From Gordionus sp. m RMFG-2023 (taxonomy: Eukaryota; Nematomorpha; Gordioida; Chordodea; Parachordodidae), in assembly GCF_954871325.1 (NCBI RefSeq), contig NC_088775.1, forward strand, positions 22,173,561 to 22,237,560: 64,000 nucleotides of DNA, given 5' to 3'. Positions 1-10,800 of this stretch are shown in pieces; the stretch's first letter is position 1, and every line of letters starts with the position of its first letter. Below the pieces are notes generated by a model. That model was not told the origin of the DNA and ran no database searches. It saw nothing but the letters and a program-made list of their open reading frames with translations. A program made the translations under genes and the position numbers.

Positions 1-255
1 AAGGAACTCACCAGCAGAGATATTTTTAGGTAGAAAAACTAGAACTGAATTAGATTTTCTGAAAGAAAGAAAGAATAGAACAAAAAGAAGTTATAATTAA
101 TGACAGATATAAGATCGGAAGCCTAGTTTGGATACTACTTTTTGATGGCCCAGTGGGGGAAAGGTATAGTGAAGAAGAATATAGGAAAGAAGGTGGAGGT
201 AGAAATTGAAGGAAGAGTATGATTAGTTTCGAGGCATATTAAACAATTAAGACCT
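1..255 (+). mobile_element. 3' end of a Ty3/gypsy-type retroelement fossil (integrase C-terminus)
   Basis: The plus strand encodes the tail of a gypsy integrase. It opens with NSPAEIFLGRKTRTELDFL, typical of the region after the catalytic core. Next comes a stretch like the SLVW... small C-terminal domain, and then RHIKQLRP, where such integrases usually end. The layout matches the integrase tail at 34.8-35.0 kb, so the two may be related families. The rest of the element lies left of the window. It is broken, and no LTR was recognised on its right side. Confidence 0.7.
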
Positions 256-275
256 AGGTGTCTAGGTTAGGAATA

Positions 276-870
276 AATGGCGGTGTGAATCAATTAATTT
301 GCTTTGATGTTGAGAATGCTGATAGACATAATTGATTTGTTTTTTAACAAATCTGCGAGTTATGAGAATCATGATGTTGAGAATGCTGATAGACATAATT
401 GATTGGTTTTTTAACAAGTCTGCGAGAGTTATGAGAATCATGATGTTGAGAATGCTGATAGACATAATTGATTTGTTTTTTAACAAGTCTGCGAGAGTTA
501 TGAGAATCATGATGTCGAGAATGCTGATAGACATAATTGAGTGGTTTTTGTAACAAGTCTGCGAGAATTATGAGAATCATGATGTTGGGAATGCCGATAG
601 ACATAATTGATTTGTTTTTTAACAAGTCTGCGAGAGTTATGAGAATCATGATGTTGAGAATGCTGATAGACATAATTGATTTGTTTTTTAACAAGTCTGC
701 GAGAGTTATGAGGATCATGATGTCGAGAATGCTGATAGACATAGTTGATTTGTTTTTTAACAAGTCTGCGAGAGTTATGAGAATCATGATGTTGGGAATG
801 CTGATAGACATAATTGATTTGTTTTTTTAACAAATCTGTGAGAGTTATGATAATCATAATGTTGACGTAT
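276..870. repeat. 69-bp minisatellite, about 8-9 copies
   Basis: The unit contains GTTGAGAATGCTGATAGACA and TTTTTTAACAAGTCTGCGAG. Copies start near 304, 373, 442, 511, 581, 650, 719, 788 and 858. One interval is 70; the others are 69. Because 69 is 23 codons, several frames stay open on both strands, giving repetitive hypothetical peptides that I regard as artefacts. The array begins directly after the gypsy tail, so it could be part of that element's 3' untranslated region or LTR. Confidence 0.9.
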
Positions 871-1110
871 GATGTACACAATTAGTGGAATAGGTCGGCT
901 GAAGGGATGAACAATTTGATATTACATCTGACATAAGATAAGAGAGAATGAGAGAGGTATAAGTTAGTACGAGAATAATTATAGTATTTAGAATTAGGAA
1001 GTAGGTGAATTATATGAGATAAATAAATGATAATATATAGTATATTTTTAGCTTAAGTCCGTTATAGATGGCTTTGTACGGGCAACTTTATTATTAAGAT
1101 AGAAATTAGG
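871..1110. other. AT-rich DNA between minisatellite and zinc-knuckle ORF
   Basis: No feature recognised. It may still belong to the retroelement whose tail lies at the left window edge. Confidence 0.4.
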
Positions 1111-1338
1111 ATGGTTGATGGATCGGCAGAATCTAGAAGATGGGTAGACGCAGCCAGAGAAGAGGCGCAGACCAGGTATGGAGATATAACGGTAGACAGA
1201 CCCGTAGGCTGGTCATACAATCGTGGAAGAGAACGGGATTGGGGATCTCGAAGAATGTCGTGCTGGTATTGTAGGGGAGATCATATTTTACGGAGGTGTC
1301 CCACGATTAGCGCAGACAATAACATATTAGTGTCGTAA
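1111..1338 (+). pseudogene. Small ORF with a gag-like zinc-knuckle motif
   Basis: A 75-residue ORF, less AT-rich than its surroundings. It has a charged N-terminal half (SRRWVDAAREEAQTRYGD) and a CWYCRGDHILRRC motif near residues 50-62. That motif resembles the retroelement nucleocapsid CCHC knuckle but with slightly different spacing. It lies downstream of a gypsy tail, which is the wrong order for one element, so it may be the remnant of a separate retroelement. The function is not certain. Confidence 0.35.
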
Positions 1339-1906
1339 ATGATACATTTTGTAGTGTAATGTCAATCATTTTATATATATATATTTGTTTATTTTTGTAT
1401 ATAGTTAAAAAAATGTCAGTCATTTTTTTTATATATTAGAGATCGATATATATTGTAGATTTTTTTGATAAAGAATTACTTCTTTTTTTTTAATTTTTAT
1501 AAAACTTGATCAATTATTTGACTTATGATGATTAATATTTTTATTAATAAAGATATATGACTAAAGTCCTTTAGAACGTTTCCTAGAATTCTTAATTTAG
1601 CTTTCTAATTTGAGTTTCCTTTCCGTGTTTCTTGTATTTTATAATTCTTAATTTAGCTCTCTAATTTGGTAGTTTCCTTTCTGTGTTTATTCTTATTTTA
1701 GAATTTCGTCTTATATATTTTTTCATATAGTTAACTTTAAACATTTTTGACAATTAGCAGTACAGGAGGAAGAACCGATGGGAGGACAAGGTAGCAGTTT
1801 ATGAGTGGTAGAATCAAGTCAAGTAAAAAGGTGTTAAAGTTATGAAAAAAAAGAGTTTTTTTATTTTATTATTTGAATATTAAAATAAGAGATGAATATA
1901 AAAATT
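1339..1906. other. AT-rich non-coding stretch
   Basis: Low-complexity A/T runs. TTCTTAATTTAGCT(T/C)TCTAATTTG occurs twice (about 1588 and 1645), a small local duplication. No gene seen. Confidence 0.5.
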
Positions 1907-2123
1907 ATCCTTAACGAACTTGAATGTACGGAGAATATGATTGTTTATTTTAAATTTTGCATATAAAATTTTTTTTTGAATATTAATTTTTGTTATTAAC
2001 ATATAAAAACCCGTTATCCTTAACGAACTTGAATGTACGGAGAATACTATTGTTTATTTTAATTTTGCATATAAAATTTTTTTGAATATTAATTTTTTTT
2101 TATTAACATATAAAAACCCGTAT
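1907..2123. repeat. Tandem duplication, 109-bp unit, two copies
   Basis: ATCCTTAACGAACTTGAATG begins at 1907 and again at 2016. Both copies continue through the same AT-rich tail ending AACATATAAAAACCCGT. The copies differ mainly in the length of T runs. Confidence 0.9.
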
Positions 2124-4020
2124 TTTGTGAATCGAAAGATCATTATTATTATTTTTACATAGTTTGGAGTAATAAAATTGAATCACTAAAGGTATTATTT
2201 ATATATTATATATTAATAATTATCTTGCTAATCATACCAAAAACATCGAAATTCAACAACAACTTTAATATAATCCTTATAAACTTTAACTAAGATGTAA
2301 GGTTAAATTTAATTTCACCAAGCCAACACTAAATTAAAACATGTTTAAATAGGGTAAGGGCATTTTTAACTATCTTTTCCACTCTTTATAGGCGTTTAAG
2401 AATAAATAGTTTCTTGCGCGCACAAGTAGCTGCAGCTTGCCTCAAAAATTGATGATGATTCTTCTCACTTTAAAGTGATCCCCATATTCAGCGCCTACAT
2501 GAGCGGGAGGGGTTGGAGTTGGCATTCTGAGAGGTGTGGGGGGATAGACTATGGGTAGGATAAATTTAATAGAGGGTTATCTATTAAATTTTTAGAATAG
2601 GGCAAAATGTATTAGCGTAAAAATATAATTTTTATTACAAACCCATTATAATAAAACGATATTGCTAAACATCAATCAAATTTATATATGGCACACATTT
2701 ATAGACATAATCAAAATAAAACTATTTCTCAATCATTTTTGCTATCCTTTTAAATGTAATTTAAAATGGTTAAAAATTCTATCAGTAAATTTATATTAGT
2801 GTCAAATAAAATATTATAATAATGCATTCATTATAAATGAGATAATTTTTAACTGAATTCATGTTATAAAAAATAACTCTCTTACATACACAATATTTTG
2901 ATAGTTGGCATTAAACAGTAATCATTAAGTTCTTTTTTAAGTTATGAAGGGAGTACAAGTATCATTAAAAAGGTGTAATTAATAATGTGGTAATATAGCC
3001 GCCGTAGGCGGCTGGAATTTTAGGTTTTTGAGAGGGGTTTACATTCAGCAAATATCCTGTCATGTAGACGTTGCCCATATTTCTCTTTTATCCAGTTTGA
3101 TGAACGTGAAAGAATCAAGTGTAGATATGTTGTTTTTAACACAAAAGGGTAAAGCGCTTAAAAAATAAAGAGAAACCCAAAAACAGCCATTGATTATATT
3201 TTAATACATATCAGAGCTCTGCACGGCTTGGTCAATTTTAAACAAAGAACTATGCAAATTTGTGGCAAGACACAAAAAGTTAGATTATTCAATATTTTCA
3301 TTAAATTTGAACTAAAATAAAAATATTGATTTCTCTTATTTTAACTTCAGTAATAATAAAAAATAAAAATTTTAACATTAATCGTATTATTAAATAAACA
3401 AAGGCTAATAAAAACGGTACTGCTTTAAAAATAAAATGCAAAGGTTTTTAAAAATTTTAATTTATTTAATTGGAGCTTACTTCACAAGTGAGAAGGGACT
3501 TTCAACCCATTGAAATATTCTATAAATATATAAAAAAAATTTATATCCCTACAAATTTTATGAATCCCTGTAAGCTTCTGCTTTATTTAAAGTATGGAAT
3601 GAGATTAGCCACAATCAAGTCGTGGTGATAATTACTCCATTTTTAGCAGGTTTTGAGTTGACTCTAAAAAGGCAAAACCGAATGCAAATGAAATAAAGCA
3701 TAGGCTACTAGGAGAGAAACATAAATAACCCTATTAACGAAATAAATTTTTTTTAGATGGGTTGTTTTGCAATGAAACTGTAGATAATTATAAAGCCAGT
3801 AAAAATATTGATATTAACTTTAAACAATAAAAAATTTATGTTTGTCCATAGATTTTTTTATTAAATTAAATCTCATATTAGACTACTCCTCCATATTATT
3901 TGTGCATATTTTTAATCTTTAGTGATGTGGAAAAAAGTGCCCATAATTTTTTTGTTATGGTGGAAAGTTTTATTTTTATCTATATAAATTAAATATTTTA
4001 AAAAAATAAGTAGTAGGATA
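2124..4020. other. AT-rich intergenic DNA with one short perfect hairpin
   Basis: I see no gene. The only sharp structure is AGCCGCCGTAGGCGGCT (2997-3013), a 7-bp GC stem with a 3-base loop in otherwise AT-rich DNA. A less AT-rich patch at 2415-2570 carries no recognisable coding signal. Confidence 0.5.
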
Positions 4021-4499
4021 CAGGGTTGCCATGTTTCCCCATCAGCGGGAGACTCCCTAAATTTTTTAGTTTACACGCAGATATATCTCTACCGCAAAAC
4101 TACCGCAATTGGAAATCTCCAGCAAAAATCTACCGCGATTTTTTAATTTCTGCCACAATTTTTTTAAAAAAGTATTTGACCGTTTTTAATATGTATATAA
4201 TAATTTTGAGACATTAATTGATTATTTTTATATTTTTAAAATAAATTTTAAATATTTATTCGAAAAACATGTCTAGTTTGTAAATTTCTTTCTATCCAAT
4301 AATAAATCAACATTATTTCATTCATATTAGTCAGTTCATGGGAGTATATCAACATCGATTGCAATACAAAAATATTCTTAAAATGAAACTATATTTGCGG
4401 AAATCGTGTACATCTATTATGTAGTTCAACATTCACAGAGCTCTATATATCATTACAATGTGGGTCGAATCTTTTTCTCATGATATTTAACGAATCCAA

Positions 4500-5765
4500 T
4501 ATAAGTGCAAATCTTACTTGTGGCAATAAAAATGAGCAAGGCTATCTATCACAAGTGTTTTGGTACCTGAATCCTAGAGGTCAATTCTAGACGATTTGAA
4601 AGATGGGCATCCATATGCAATTCTAACAAATGCATCTAATAAGAAAAATATTAAAACATTTCCTTCGATCCTTCGCAATTTCAACAAGAATAAGAACATT
4701 TCAATAAAACTGTTAAAAAATTTTCCTCAGATATTGAAAAATCTAACGATGTAGCTAGCCACATAATGGTAAATATAGCTGATTCAGGGTTATCAATGAT
4801 TTCCATGCCAGCTTTCTGCGCTGATAATGCCTCTGTAAATTTTGGCAAAACCTAAAGTTACCGAATTGAGGCAGCACAAATGAATTAATACCAATTGGCT
4901 GTATATGCCATATATACTACATAATTCTTGCAAGAAGGCAATGAATGTACTATCTGTGGATGTCGAAATAATATAATTGTGATGAAATGTTTTAACGAAT
5001 TTAGTTCAACTAAAAGAGTTAATGAATTAAAAGAGGTGGTGAAGTGGTCTGACTTGGAATGGTGTGAGTTGTTGCGATATATACCTATCAGGTGATTGTC
5101 ATTAATACCTGCCTTCGATAGAATTTTAAAATTTTACAAACCCTTAAAAAAAATACTTTTTAAATAAAGATTTTAAAGACTGTCCAAAAATTTTTCGAGT
5201 ATGAAATGGCAGAAGCATATTTGGGATTCGTTTCACGTGTAGGAAATCTACTTCATGCAGTTAATATTCAGTTGCAATCAGAATATTCTTTATTAAAAAT
5301 GATTCACAAAATCATGCTACAGCTCTGTTCAAGTTAAAAATTGAAAATAAATTTTATGACGCTATTGCTAAAAATATATTAAAATGTTCAAATAATACTC
5401 TAATTAATACATTTTTAAATGAAGCAGATATTTTTATTAAGACAATTTTTGAATATTTACAATCAAAATTTGATTTTAATAACTCTATTTACAATTGTAT
5501 AAATATTATGACTTTGGAACAGAAACCATCAATTGATGGTTTTTATAATTTAATAAATATATTAAAAATACCGAAAGACATTGATGACTTGTTTGAAGAG
5601 ATTGTAATTCTATCTATTTTTTATGATTCGCCAAAACTTCTGCTTACCTCATTCTAATGCCTCATCCGAGCACAATTTTAGCCTGAAGAGGACTGCCTGG
5701 AAATAGGAGAGAAATCGGATTTAACAACATTAGAGAACGAGCTAATGGTTAAAAAATGTAAATAA
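4500..5765 (+). pseudogene. hAT transposase remnant (left copy)
   Basis: Scattered frames on the plus strand encode hAT transposase blocks in the right order. First is ILTNASNKKNIKTFPSI and the ADNASVNFGK block. Then come EAYLGFVSRVGNLLHAVNIQ and a stretch after NKFYDAIAKNIL. Near 5655-5700 lies PHSNASSEHNFSLKR, the conserved hAT C-terminal dimerisation motif. A stop follows at 5763-5765. Multiple frame changes and internal stops make it dead. Loss of the downstream terminus is explained by the junction with the inverted copy. Confidence 0.8.
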
Positions 5766-5814
5766 CGACGGTAAACATTTAGTTCTTATTTAAATCTCAA
5801 ATAAAATATAATTA

Positions 5815-6560
5815 AGTTTTAGCAATGGCGCCATAAAATTTATTGTCAATTTTTAACTGTAAAGATGGACACATCTATAGCATAATTTTGTGAATCTTTG
5901 TTAAGATTCTTCTGATTGCAACTGCACATTCTACATGTGAAATCATTCCTAAATATACCTCCGCCATTCATTATTGAAAAAAATTTTCAAAATGTTAGGA
6001 CTATTTAAGAAATATTTTTTAAAGGTTTATAAAATTTTAAAATTCTATCGATGGCGGGTATTAGGAACATATCGCAACCAACACTGTGCTGACTCACTTC
6101 TGTAAATACACTGATTTTACCAAATTCACTGAGGCATTATCAGATCAGAAAGCTGACATGCAATTTATTGATCATCTCGAATCTGATATATTTACCATTA
6201 TATGGTTAGCTATGTCTTTGAATTTTTCACTATTTGAGGTGAAAAAAATTAATAGTTTTATTGAAACGACATTAATTTTGTTGAAATAGAGGAAGATCAA
6301 GGGAAATATTTCCCTTAATAGATGCATCTGTTAGAATTGCATAAATATGCCCATCTTTCAAATCGTCAAAAATTGACCTCCTGGATTTAGGTCTTAAAAC
6401 ATTAATGATAGCCTTGCTCATTTTTGTTCTATAAGTATAATTCTCATTTATATTAGAGTCGTTATTATGGGAAAAAGATTCTGCCAACATTGTGATGATA
6501 AGTATCTCTGTGAATGTTGTACTACAAGATAAGTACAATTGACGCAACTGTAGTTGCATC
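5815..6560 (-). pseudogene. hAT transposase remnant (right copy, inverted)
   Basis: On the minus strand the reading begins near 6559 with MQLQLRQLYLSCSTTFTEIL. It passes through KMSKAIINVLRPKSRRSIFD and DGHIYAILTDASIKGNI, then continues with frame breaks to the region matching the left copy's NKFYDAIAK block near 5820, where homology stops. It is clearly the same family as the left copy and as 63528-63782. Sequence after the break matches the 3' flank of the left copy, marking the fusion point. Confidence 0.75.
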
Positions 6561-7009
6561 TGTATTATATCTTATTTTGGAGTACCTTATTATGTATTTA
6601 AACGTGATTCCTGATAATTAAGCGCCTATCCCTATAATGTTATACACACACACGGTAGATTTCCAATTGCGGTCGTTTTGAGGGACATTCGCATAAAATA
6701 TATTTTTAATTGTAAAATTAAAATCGTTTTTTTATATTTAAAAAAGATCGTTGGTTTTTTTTATAAATTAATATATTTTAATAAATCAAGATGTTATTGT
6801 ATTTTGAAAAATAGTTACCGACTTTGTATTTATATAAACTAATTATAAAAAATAATAGGCGGATAATTAAGTCAATTCAAAATCCCGGCCGAAGGCCGCC
6901 CGCAAAAAATTTTTTTTAGCAATTTTTATATTTTACCGCAATTTTTATGTTTCTCCCGCATAATACCAAATTTCTCCCGCAATTTGAAAATTTTGACCTG
7001 GCAACCCTC

Positions 7010-7568
7010 TATGGATACCCTTTCCCCCAGCTATATCAGGAGACGTAGCAATTTTTAAAAAAAGATTAAATAGAGGGGAGCGTTGAATTGATTACACCTC
7101 CATCTTATTAAATATTATTTAATTATCAAGATTAATAATTTTATAGTTTAAAAAATATATAATTTTATCTTTTTTTAAATTTTAGCACTAGTAAATTTAA
7201 AAATAACGTCATATATGATTAACTCCTGTTTCAAATACAAATATTATATAACTTGTGTGGTAAAATGAAATGATTAAAAATATTTTTAATTTTAATATTT
7301 TGGCGGTTACAGATAAAGTGGCTCGTGCTAGTAGCAGAAATATGATTTTAAAATGGTAGTTTCAAAAATACATCTGGCCCCTCAAAAGGATATTTAAACC
7401 TGAAAAATAAAAATTTAGCATTGTGATTGTGAAAAACTATTCAAATCAAAATAAATGGTGCTATGAATTTATTCATGATTTATGCAATAAATAAATAATT
7501 TAAATTTACATAATTGCTAAAAATACCAAAGCTAAATATATGAAAAATAAATTGATAAATTGTGACAT
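7010..7568. other. AT-rich DNA including the likely epsin 3' UTR
   Basis: This lies directly downstream (minus strand) of the epsin stop codon. No coding signal. Part of it should be the epsin 3' untranslated region; I could not fix a poly(A) site. Confidence 0.5.
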
Positions 7569-7810
7569 TTAAAGGAAAGGATTATTAGCATTGGTGTTTT
7601 TAATATGTGATACTTCATATTGAGATGAATTTATAAAACTATTAGAAGAGGTATTCATATTTGGAGTTTGAAGCTGAGAGGCAACATTGTTTATTTTATC
7701 GAAATTAATAAAATCTGATTTTCCAGGATTCGATCTAGTAGCTAGGCTATTAAGATTTAATCTGTTTGTAGAGTTCGGTGGGATGGCAAAGGGGTTTAGT
7801 TTGTTCTCGG
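7569..7810 (-). CDS. Epsin exon 5: NPF-containing C-terminus
   Basis: 242 nt, open throughout, ending TAA at 7571-7569. It encodes ENKLNPFAIPPNSTNRLNLN, continues through an N/S-rich stretch and ends NTNANNPFL. NPF motifs bind EH domains of Eps15 and intersectin, and a terminal NPF is characteristic of epsins. Acceptor TTTTTTAATATTAAG lies just upstream. Phase matches exon 4 exactly although it sits 15.65 kb away. Confidence 0.88.
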
Positions 7811-10800
7811 CTTAATATTAAAAAATGTAATAATTTAAATTGATTAAGTATCACTCATAATTTAGTATAATATACAGAGACCTGCAGAGGCACCATTTGC
7901 ACGGCCCGGCCCGGTTTTAAATTTTTTAGGGCCCGGCCAGGATATTTTTTAAAAAAAATTTTTACGGCCCGGCTCGGAATTTTTTAAAATTATATTCGAC
8001 CTGGTATATACAAAAATTCACCTATGAGGTATTTTACCATATTTTTCAGCGAGTATTATCGCTTATTATTTAAAAAATGCATGTAAAAAGCTAATATTTT
8101 GAGAATATTATATTGAATTTATAAAAATTATAAAACTGTTATTTATAAAAATGGATATTTTGAGCATATACTATATTTTATATTGCATTTATAAAAATAA
8201 CACTAATATTCATAAAAATGGTAATAATATTTTGAGCATATACTATATTTTATATTGCATTTAAAAAAAATAAAATATTTAATTTATAAAAATGGAAAAT
8301 ATTTTGAGAATATAATATATTGTATTTAATTTACTATTTAATTTATAAAATAAAAATAAATCGCTATTTAAAAAAATGCATGTATAATAAATAGTATTTT
8401 GAAAATATAATCTAATTGCACAATATTAATTTAATTTATTTTATAATATAAATTTTTAACAAAAGAAGATAATTGTATTATATAATATTGTAAAAAAAAA
8501 TGAAAAATGTTGGATTAAAACTTTCATGACTCAAGGTAAATATAATAAATGCAATAAATATTTGACAGTTTGCAAAGTAAAAAACCAGCATGATTGACGA
8601 AACCCTATACTCAAGAAAGATATTAAAAATTCACAAATTATCATGAAGAAAGAGAAGCATATCTACCTTTTCAGGTTGAAGATTACTTCTTCTTTCTTCA
8701 AGAATTCTCCCAGTAGTGGAAAAATTCGGCTCACAGCTTGCACTTGAAGCAGGAATTGCCAATACCCGTTTTGCCAATTTTGCTAAAAAATTCGCTTTGA
8801 TGAGCCGCCCATCCACCTTAAATGTTTCATCTATTTTTTTATTTATGTAATTATAATATTTATCATCGGGTATTGACATATTACCAGAATTACCATCGCC
8901 CCATTTGTAATAAAACGATTCAGTTTGTTTAACAACAGTCGTAATTTGACTGGTCGGTGGTATTTCATTTACTTCCTGAGCCCTGAGCCTCTTGTAATTT
9001 AATATTATCTTTTATATAGTTTTCCATCATCTTGCGATCTGTCCCTGACAACATACGTAATTGCTTGAATTTGGGACAGAGAAAAAGAGAAATAAAATGA
9101 TACTTGTGTAAAACAAATTTTTCAATTAAAAAATGCTTTATATTAAGTAAAATCAATTTTATTTCTCCTTTTTCGCTTTGAAAGGTATTACAAACTTCAA
9201 GAAGTGATATTCCTTTATTTGATTGTTTTGGTAAAATATATTCTAAAAATTTAGATATGAATTATAAAAAAATATATTAATAATACTTGAATATTGGGGC
9301 TTATTTAAGATATTCCTTTATTTGATTGTTTTGGTAAAATATGTTGTAAAAATTTAGATATGAATTATAAAAAAATATATTAATACTTTGAATAAATTTG
9401 CAGGAAATTAATAATTAGATCGATCTGTGGGTGTTAGGTAGTGTTAACCATCACCCAATATTATATTAATAAAAATATAATATAATATTATAACCATTAA
9501 CTCATAATGTAAAAATTTTTATAAAAAATATTAAGGCCCGGATATATTTAAAAAAATTTTTTTAGGCCCGGCCCGAATATGTTAAAAAAAATTTTTTTAG
9601 GCCCGTCCCGGGTATATTTAAAAAATTTAAAATACGGCCGGGCTTAGGGCCGGGCCTGTAGGTCTCTGATTATATAAATTAAAACGGTATTATTTGATGT
9701 TAAAGAAAAGGACTGCAATGGGGGTTTTTTGGGTTGGCTAAAAAATTTTTAACCATTGGGCGGGTTAAAAAAATATTTTAAAAACAGGCGCGTGAATTTG
9801 AAATTTTTAGGGCGAAATGAGCAGAATACTTTTTTTTATTAAAAATAACTTTTTATTTCATAATATTGCATATTTTATCAGTTTAAAGGAAAATAGTAGA
9901 ATAAAATAAAGAGCCAAACCAACCAATAAAATAATTATTAAAGGGCGGGTAAGCTAAACAACTTTTTTTGATAAATGGGAAGACGTTCGCAAAACCCCGC
10001 ACATTGAAGACCTCTAGTTTAAGGTACATATATATCTATAATCTTAGGATTTTTAAAATGCATATCGATGTTTGGACAGCCAAAATAAAACAAAAATTGT
10101 TAAATTCCTATTTTTATTAAAAAAATTATATCCCCAGCTTACATTTTAATCTAAGAAAAATTTTATCCAAGTTTCAAAAAAATTAAAGAAAAGAGCTCTT
10201 ATATTCTAACATTCAAAAAAATTAAGACATAAATTGTACTTGAATTTAATTAATAGGTTTTGTATTTTAAAACTTACTAAATTATAGATACAAATTGTTA
10301 TTAATTAGCGAGTTGAAAAAATAAAACGTCCACAAGAAAAAATAAGCACAAATGAATCCTATATAATTATCGCACATTCCTCCTCCCAAAAGACCATCCC
10401 CATTTGGAACTTCCCTACGCTGGACTAAGTCCACTCCGTAAGCTGTAAAACTTGCAAGTAAGTTTCTATCGGTCGAAGCCCGCGCCCCCCCCCACAACCT
10501 AAATAATTTTTCAATACAGACCAAAGATCATCCTTCCTTTTTCTTCCGGCCAAAGGCTTTACAGGAAAGGGCTATTTACTTCATAAAAATAAATCAATTG
10601 TTTTCTCATTCGTTCGACCCTTAATTACTCACCATAAAAGAGATGTATAAGGCAAAATTATGAATGATTATTTGAAAAGGCAGTTATATATTTAAAATCA
10701 TAATTTAATAACCTGCGGAACTTGATGAAAATAAATTATCTAAATTGATAAGATCTGATGTGGATTTTGGGGTTTTGTTAGGGGCAAAGTTGTCTTTTGC

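Larger units (their letters stand above)
4021..7009. mobile_element. Two hAT copies fused tail to tail; both outer ends are 5' termini
   Basis: The left end reads CAGGGTTGCCATG and the right end, reverse-complemented, reads AGGGTTGCCAGGTC. Both ends carry subterminal GCGGGAGA/TACCGCAA repeats. Inside, transposase remains run inward from both sides and meet near 5810. The element is therefore not a simple hAT with a left and a right end but an inverted pair. The flanking 8-mers gtaggata and tatggata agree at 5 of 8 positions, a weak target-site signal. A third copy of the family starts at 62782. Confidence 0.8.

Noticed and set aside
262-881. Several overlapping ORFs on both strands
   Set aside because: All are translations of a 69-bp tandem repeat whose length is a multiple of three.
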